In this document: one piece after another, positions 61,155 to 64,000 of the stretch | Position numbering within the stretch: the first letter of the stretch is position 1 | Layout of the letters: each line of letters begins with the position of its first letter | From: DASXHY01 sp035552155 | GTDB taxonomy: Bacteria > Verrucomicrobiota > Verrucomicrobiia > Limisphaerales > DASXHY01 | Direction of reading: 5' to 3' | Assembly (NCBI GenBank): GCA_035552155.1 | Contig: DASZLX010000031.1 | Span: 111,279-175,278, forward strand | Length of the DNA: 64,000 bases | Notes under the pieces: generated by a model | The model's input: the letters and a program-made list of their open reading frames with translations, nothing else | Database searches by the model: none | Told to the model about the DNA's origin: nothing | Program-made: the position numbers and the translations under genes

Positions 61155-61739
61155 TCATTCTTTTAGGAACAGCCTCCACTCTGCCACACCATGCGCGTTG
61201 CGAATGAGCGCCGAGACCGGCAGCTCCTTCGGCGCCCGCGGCACGCTGAGCAGTTTCAGCCCTGCTTCGTGCGGCAGGCGGTCGGCCTTTCGCGTGTTCA
61301 CCTCCCTGCTCGACCAGACCAGGTTCTCCCAAGTGTCCCGGCCTCCGCGCGAGCGGGGCAGCACGTGGTCGAGGCTGCCTTCGTCCGGCTTGAGCAACTT
61401 GCCGGTGTATTGGCAACGATTGCCGTCGCGCTCGCGAATGTTCTTGGCGCACAGCTTCGGGCGCTTCTTCGGCACCTTGGCAAAGTTCACCGCGACAACG
61501 ACCGTCGGCACACGAATCGCGCCGCGCACCGTATGAACGGCATGATCCTGCGGGCGAATCGGCAGCGTGATCCACTCGTCCCACGTAACGGGGCGGATGT
61601 GGTTTTCGCCTTCGATTTCCAGACCGGTGGCGACGTTCGTTGCCATTTGGCAAAACGCTTCCTGCGGCGTGCGAATGTTGATCGCCTGCCAGTTCCGATT
61701 CAGCACCAGCACAATCGCCTTATTCAATATGTCGTTCAT
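61155..61739 (-). CDS. HNH endonuclease next to the abnormal tRNA array
   Basis: 194 aa. N-terminal domain (about 1-95) of the kind annotated as HNH endonuclease with no assigned role (AIVLVLNRNWQAINIRT, CQMATNVATGLEIEG). The HNH core is at about 95-155: CAKNIRERDGNRCQYTG with a CxxxxxxxxxxxxC zinc-type spacing, then LDHVLPRSRGGRDTWENLVWS with the catalytic HD/H region. Such small HNH proteins can be restriction, homing or repair enzymes. Its position downstream in the same orientation as the tRNA array and the unknown 61977 gene suggests a common unit. Confidence 0.88.
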   Translation of the reverse strand: MNDILNKAIVLVLNRNWQAINIRTPQEAFCQMATNVATGLEIEGENHIRPVTWDEWITLPIRPQDHAVHTVRGAIRVPTVVVAVNFAKVPKKRPKLCAKNIRERDGNRCQYTGKLLKPDEGSLDHVLPRSRGGRDTWENLVWSSREVNTRKADRLPHEAGLKLLSVPRAPKELPVSALIRNAHGVAEWRLFLKE

Positions 61740-61810
61740 AAAAGTCCTGGCGGACGGCTACTATGCGCACTGCGACAGCGTGAGGTGTTTGTTCTTCGTT
61801 GAAATGAGAT

Positions 61811-61885
61811 TGGTTGCCGCTGCTGGTAATGCTCCAACTCTCCCTGTTTCAGAGACAGGTGTGCAGACTTCCACACTCAGCGGCA
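61811..61885 (-). tRNA. Abnormal tRNA, anticodon CTG (Gln)
   Basis: Acceptor TGCCGCT/AGCGGCA, discriminator A and encoded CCA. Anticodon arm CCTGT-CTCTGAA-ACAGG (CTG). D-loop GGAAGTCT. T-arm GTTGG-AGCATTA-CCAGC: the loop has G at position 55 and no T54. It sits between the HNH gene and the unknown 61977 gene. Confidence 0.78.
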
Positions 61886-61976
61886 AGACTTGTTGGGCCT
61901 ACCCTCGCGTTTTAACTGAGAGGAAATTAAGCTGAAAAAGCAGCGAACCCTAAAATCGTTCTCCGCGAGGATAGGA

Positions 61977-62771
61977 CTATCTATTTGAACGCCTGACCTG
62001 ATTCCAAATCGTCCCCTTGCACAAAAAACAATTCGGGTTCGGCCCACGCTCGGCACACATTGGACATTCATGATTGGCTTCCTGGATGATCCACTGACCG
62101 TTCAACGAATGGAGGCGATAACGACGGCGGAGCCGATAAGAACCACGGGTCACCACATGAGCCCCTTCGGCTACCAGGGCAATAGATTCGATCTTTTCCT
62201 CCTCATTGGCTTTACTTGAGGCCACATGTCTTCGCCAATCGTATTGCGGGCTGAAAAATGACTCTAGCTGCCTGCCGTAGATCTCTGCTTCTGCCGCATA
62301 GGATGCGGTCCTTTCTTGAAAGAGACGGTTCATGAAGCGCTCGACCTGCCGATGTTGCTGGCCTCCGCCTAATTCATTCACTCCTCTGGTATCGGCGGGC
62401 TGCGTGGGCTGGCCCGGCGGTCTCGTCAACTGGAGGTCGCTGGCCGCACTCGTCAGGCCCTTCCAAATTCCGCCTATCTCCGCGTCCTTTTCGCAAATGA
62501 GCCAGCGTCGATCGGAGCGCTTCAAATGATAGCGAGAGCGGAAAGGGCCGTTGCCTTTTGTCACGATGTGGACGATGTCACCCTCCTGAATGTCCTCGAT
62601 TTCTTCCGCCTCACTGTTCTTTACGACATCGCGGCGGCTATCCCAACGACATCCTTGCTCATGAAACTGTCGCCAATACACCATGTGGATGCGCAGTATG
62701 TCTTTCAAGGCTGCCGCCCGTGCTCCGAAGAATTCACGAATGAACCGCCCGGCTGTGAGCGCAGGTAACAT
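61977..62771 (-). CDS. Unknown zinc-ribbon protein with two NTF2-like repeats
   Basis: 264 aa, cytoplasmic. Two halves look duplicated: about 52-100 (EEIEDIQEGDIVHIVTKG ... SRYHLKRSDRRWLICEKDAE) and about 190-240 (EKIESIALVAEGAHVVTRG ... RRYRLHSLNGQWIIQEANHE), each a beta hairpin ending in a W-[LI]-I-x-E motif of the kind seen in NTF2-like/immunity-type folds. The C-terminus has four Cys in CPMCAERGPNPNCFLC, likely a zinc ribbon. It lies inside the tRNA array on the same strand. No function known; a nucleic-acid or tRNA-handling role is only a suggestion. Confidence 0.75.
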   Translation of the reverse strand: MLPALTAGRFIREFFGARAAALKDILRIHMVYWRQFHEQGCRWDSRRDVVKNSEAEEIEDIQEGDIVHIVTKGNGPFRSRYHLKRSDRRWLICEKDAEIGGIWKGLTSAASDLQLTRPPGQPTQPADTRGVNELGGGQQHRQVERFMNRLFQERTASYAAEAEIYGRQLESFFSPQYDWRRHVASSKANEEEKIESIALVAEGAHVVTRGSYRLRRRYRLHSLNGQWIIQEANHECPMCAERGPNPNCFLCKGTIWNQVRRSNR

Positions 62772-62836
62772 TCCTCGAAAATACTGCCTGCTTGATGATG
62801 AATCAAGGAACGGAGGCCGGCCTATCGATTAGAGAT

Positions 62837-62910
62837 TGGTAGCCCGTGCTGGTAACTCTCCAGCGTCCGCAGTTTGTTAAACTGCCGCTTTGATTTTGAG
62901 CTAACGGGCT
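62837..62910 (-). tRNA. Abnormal tRNA, anticodon reads AAC (Val predicted)
   Basis: Acceptor AGCCCGT/ACGGGCT, discriminator A, encoded CCA. D-loop AAAATCA with an imperfect 4-bp stem. Anticodon arm GCAGT-TTAACAA-ACTGC. T-arm GCTGG-AGAGTTA-CCAGC (G55). Read on the plus strand the loop would be TTGTTAA (Asn), but no CCA or normal arm spacing fits there. Confidence 0.62.
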
Positions 62911-62934
62911 GTCGAAACTTCGACCTGCAAAAAA

Positions 62935-63009
62935 TGGCTGCCGGGGCTGGACTCGCACCAACACGACCGCCTTCAAAGGGCGGTGTCCTACTGATTAGAC
63001 GACCCGGCA
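62935..63009 (-). tRNA. Abnormal tRNA-Gln, anticodon TTG
   Basis: Acceptor TGCCGGG/CCCGGCA, discriminator G, encoded CCA. D-loop AATCAGTA where the common Gln form is AATGGTA. Anticodon arm CCGCC-CTTTGAA-GGCGG (TTG). T-loop TGCGAGT: only position 55 departs from the normal TTCGAGT. Confidence 0.82.
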
Positions 63010-63012
63010 AAA

Positions 63013-63086
63013 TGGTGGCCCGCCAGGGTAACGCGCCCTGTTCTACGGATTAAAAGTCCGTTGCATCACTTTAATGCTTGCAGGCC
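63013..63086 (-). tRNA. Abnormal tRNA-Lys, anticodon TTT
   Basis: Acceptor GGCCTGC/GCGGGCC (one G-T pair), A, encoded CCA. D-arm GCAT-TAAAGTG-ATGC, anticodon arm ACGGA-CTTTTAA-TCCGT (TTT), T-arm CAGGG-CGCGTTA-CCCTG (G55). 4 nt from its neighbour. Confidence 0.8.
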
Positions 63087-63189
63087 CTTGGGAATTTTCG
63101 ATCTACGATTTACGATCTACGCGATCATCGGCTGGTGCCGCGTTCTGACGCTGGCGCGTAAATCGCAAATCCAAAATCGTAAATTGAAA

Positions 63190-63266
63190 TGGTGAGGGCA
63201 GAAGGATTCGCGCCTTCGACCTGATGCATGTGAAGCATCCGCTCTGACTGGCTGAGCTATGCCCTC
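63190..63266 (-). tRNA. Abnormal tRNA-Val, anticodon CAC
   Basis: Acceptor GAGGGCA/TGCCCTC, A, encoded CCA. D-arm GCTC-AGCCAGTCA-GAGC (AG where GG is usual), anticodon arm GATGC-TTCACAT-GCATC (CAC), T-arm GAAGG-CGCGAAT-CCTTC (G55). All stems perfect. The 100 bp on its upstream side hold word-like repeats of gatttacgatctacg type. Confidence 0.82.
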
Positions 63267-63272
63267 AAAAAA

Positions 63273-63347
63273 TGGTGGGAGCGGAGAGTGCTGCCCTCTC
63301 TGCCTCTGGCATGTCAAGCGAGCGCTCTGCTGGTGAGCTACGCCCCC
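63273..63347 (-). tRNA. Abnormal tRNA-Val, anticodon GAC
   Basis: Acceptor GGGGGCG/CGCTCCC, A, encoded CCA. D-arm GCTC-ACCAGCA-GAGC. Anticodon arm CTCGC-TTGACAT-GCCAG with one C-C mismatch. T-arm GAGAG-GGCAGCA-CTCTC: the most divergent T-loop of the array, still G at 55. Confidence 0.7.
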
Positions 63348-63350
63348 GAA

Positions 63351-63426
63351 TGGCGTCCCCAGCCGGACTCTCACCAGCAACCTGGAGTTTAGGACACTCC
63401 CGCTCTGTGCTTTGAGCTATGGGGAC
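63351..63426 (-). tRNA. Abnormal tRNA-Arg, anticodon CCT
   Basis: Acceptor GTCCCCA/TGGGGAC, discriminator G, encoded CCA. D-arm GCTC-AAAGCACA-GAGC. Anticodon arm GGAGT-GTCCTAA-ACTCC (CCT, with G32). T-arm GCTGG-TGAGAGT-CCGGC (G55, A56). Confidence 0.8.
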
Positions 63427-63439
63427 AAGAGAATCGAAA

Positions 63440-63531
63440 TGGTCGGCGTGCCGGGTAACGCTCCCGGGCCAGGCACTCATCTAGTGCGATTCCGTTTATA
63501 AAACAGACGGTTCCCTTTGAACTACACGCCG
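63440..63531 (-). tRNA. Abnormal type II tRNA, anticodon reads TAT
   Basis: 92 nt. Acceptor CGGCGTG/CACGCCG, A, encoded CCA. D-arm GTTC-AAAGG-GAAC (5-nt loop). Anticodon arm TCTGT-TTTATAA-ACGGA. Long variable arm with a GCACT/AGTGC hairpin, as in Leu, Ser or Tyr tRNAs. T-arm CCGGG-AGCGTTA-CCCGG (G55). A TAT anticodon on a type II body is odd; amino acid identity left open. Confidence 0.68.
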
Positions 63532-63532
63532 A

Positions 63533-63624
63533 TGGCGGAATGCCGTGGACTCGCACCACACTCCCTTTTTCAAGGAGCGCACTGTTTAGCAAACAAGCCT
63601 GGTTCCTTGACCAGTTGACATTCC
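63533..63624 (-). tRNA. Abnormal tRNA-Ser, anticodon GCT
   Basis: 92 nt, one base from its neighbour. Acceptor GGAATGT/GCATTCC, discriminator G, encoded CCA. D-arm CTGG-TCAAGGAA-CCAG. Anticodon loop TTGCTAA (GCT) on a weak stem. Long variable arm with a CTCCTT/AAGGGAG hairpin, right for Ser. T-loop TGCGAGT (G55). Confidence 0.76.
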
Positions 63625-63663
63625 AAAATTGGCTCGCCGAGCCGAAGCTTTAGCGAAGGCAGG

Positions 63664-63735
63664 TCCGCGTGGCAGGACTTGCACCTGCAACCTTTCCGTC
63701 TTGAGCGGAACGCCTCTTCATTGGGCCACACGCGG
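63664..63735 (-). tRNA. Abnormal tRNA, anticodon CAA (Leu codon, type I body)
   Basis: 72 nt plus discriminator; acceptor CCGCGTG/CACGCGG, then ACCT instead of ACCA, so no CCA is encoded. D-arm GCC-CAATGAAGA-GGC. Anticodon arm TTCCG-CTCAAGA-CGGAA (CAA). Short variable loop, unusual for Leu. T-arm GCAGG-TGCAAGT-CCTGC (G55). Confidence 0.7.
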
Positions 63736-63756
63736 GTCCTTGCGGACGGCCAATAG

Positions 63757-63828
63757 TGCCCACGGCCGGATTTGCACCGGCACTGTGCGCGTTTTAAGTG
63801 CGCTGTCTCTGCGTTGGACTACGTGGGC
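63757..63828 (-). tRNA. Abnormal tRNA, anticodon TAA (Leu codon, type I body)
   Basis: Acceptor GCCCACG/CGTGGGC, discriminator A, no encoded CCA (CTA follows). D-arm GTC-CAACGCAGA-GAC. Anticodon arm GCGCA-CTTAAAA-CGCGC with an A-C end pair (TAA). Short variable loop. T-arm GCCGG-TGCAAAT-CCGGC (G55). Confidence 0.7.
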
Positions 63829-63832
63829 AAAA

Positions 63833-63910
63833 TGGTGCCGCGTGAGGGATTTCCACCCACAACCTCTCCGTTCCGAGCGGAGCGCCTCTGGTAGTTGGCC
63901 TTCATTGTTC
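63833..63910 (-). tRNA. Abnormal, probably truncated tRNA-Pro, anticodon CGG
   Basis: 3' half clear: anticodon arm CTCCG-CTCGGAA-CGGAG (CGG), T-loop TGGAAAT (G55), ACGCGGC-A-CCA end. D-arm GCC-AACTACCAGA-GGC. I cannot find the matching 5' acceptor strand (GCCGCGT), so the 5' end is lost or replaced; the start coordinate is approximate. Confidence 0.55.
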
Positions 63911-63955
63911 ACATTTTCCCAAACAACCAAAAATATGCCAAGTTAGTTAAACCCT

Positions 63956-63983
63956 GTGGGCGGGCGCTTTCGCGCCCGCCCAC
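63956..63983. other. 12-bp perfect hairpin upstream of the tRNA array
   Basis: GTGGGCGGGCGC / GCGCCCGCCCAC around TTTC. It lies just outside the 5' end of the minus-strand array. It may end transcription entering from beyond the window edge, or be another palindromic repeat. Confidence 0.7.
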
Positions 63984-64000
63984 TAATTTGCCACCCCAAT

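Noticed and set aside
62837..62910. tRNA-Asn(GTT) on the plus strand
   Set aside because: The loop reads TTGTTAA there, but the linker lengths do not fit and no CCA follows, while the minus strand has correct spacing and an encoded CCA.

Overview
The window is high-GC bacterial chromosome. It most resembles Verrucomicrobiota, probably the Pedosphaera/Limisphaerales side. This is inferred from gene content: paired DUF1080 proteins, a Tat-exported Gfo/Idh/MocA oxidoreductase, a secreted GH27 galactosidase, DUF4159-MoxR-DUF58-BatA gene order, a PUR-alpha-like protein, and many palindromic or word-like dispersed repeats. No rRNA or CRISPR array is visible.

Layout. 1-4100: FHA protein, carA, a secreted thioredoxin-like protein and pyrC on the minus strand, then a canonical tRNA-Gly(TCC). 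4.2-7.0 kb: a tightly overlapped trio (DUF350-like membrane protein, glutathionylspermidine-synthase-like ATP-grasp, unknown). 7.2-9.7 kb: a large secreted beta-roll protein with a C-terminal S74 chaperone domain, flanked by a 75-bp direct repeat. 10-14 kb: Gre-like and SUI1-like factors and a ferritin-like (DUF455)/ATP-grasp fusion. 14-20 kb: SGNH hydrolase, GH27, SCO1/CusF fusion and GFO oxidoreductase. 20-28 kb: three signalling kinases around a zinc-ribbon membrane protein and a PncC/CinA-C amidase. 28-45 kb: ferredoxin, a TPR-metallopeptidase, then a long operon (DUF4159, MoxR, DUF58, BatA-like, DUF4175-like, coiled coil, VWA-like, caspase-like peptidase). 45-55 kb: uvrC, DUF4870, GST, PIN-PhoH, membrane protein, PUR-like protein, rsfS, nadD, cstA. 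55-61 kb: Smr protein, ECF sigma operon, two DUF1080 proteins, ffh, and a canonical tRNA-Gly(GCC). 61-64 kb: an HNH endonuclease, an unknown protein and a dense array of twelve abnormal tRNA genes, all on the minus strand.

Two observations stand out. (1) All twelve array tRNAs fold as cloverleaves (one lacks its 5' acceptor strand) but carry G at T-loop position 55 in place of the near-universal T. In eleven the D-loop has an AG step about where GG is expected. The two tRNA-Gly genes in the same window are canonical. (2) A roughly 200-230 bp element occurs three times (11431, 54660, 59126), always on the coding strand and ending 62-71 nt upstream of a gene start. Each copy has a promoter-like TTGAC(A/C)-16-TAAA box pair, then a 14-bp hairpin whose outer two base pairs show compensatory changes. 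It looks like a mobile leader RNA or promoter cassette.

Dispersed repeats are also read into proteins in several places (UvrC, CstA, the caspase-like N-terminus, the TPR-peptidase C-terminus). All assignments come from reading the sequence; no database search was run.
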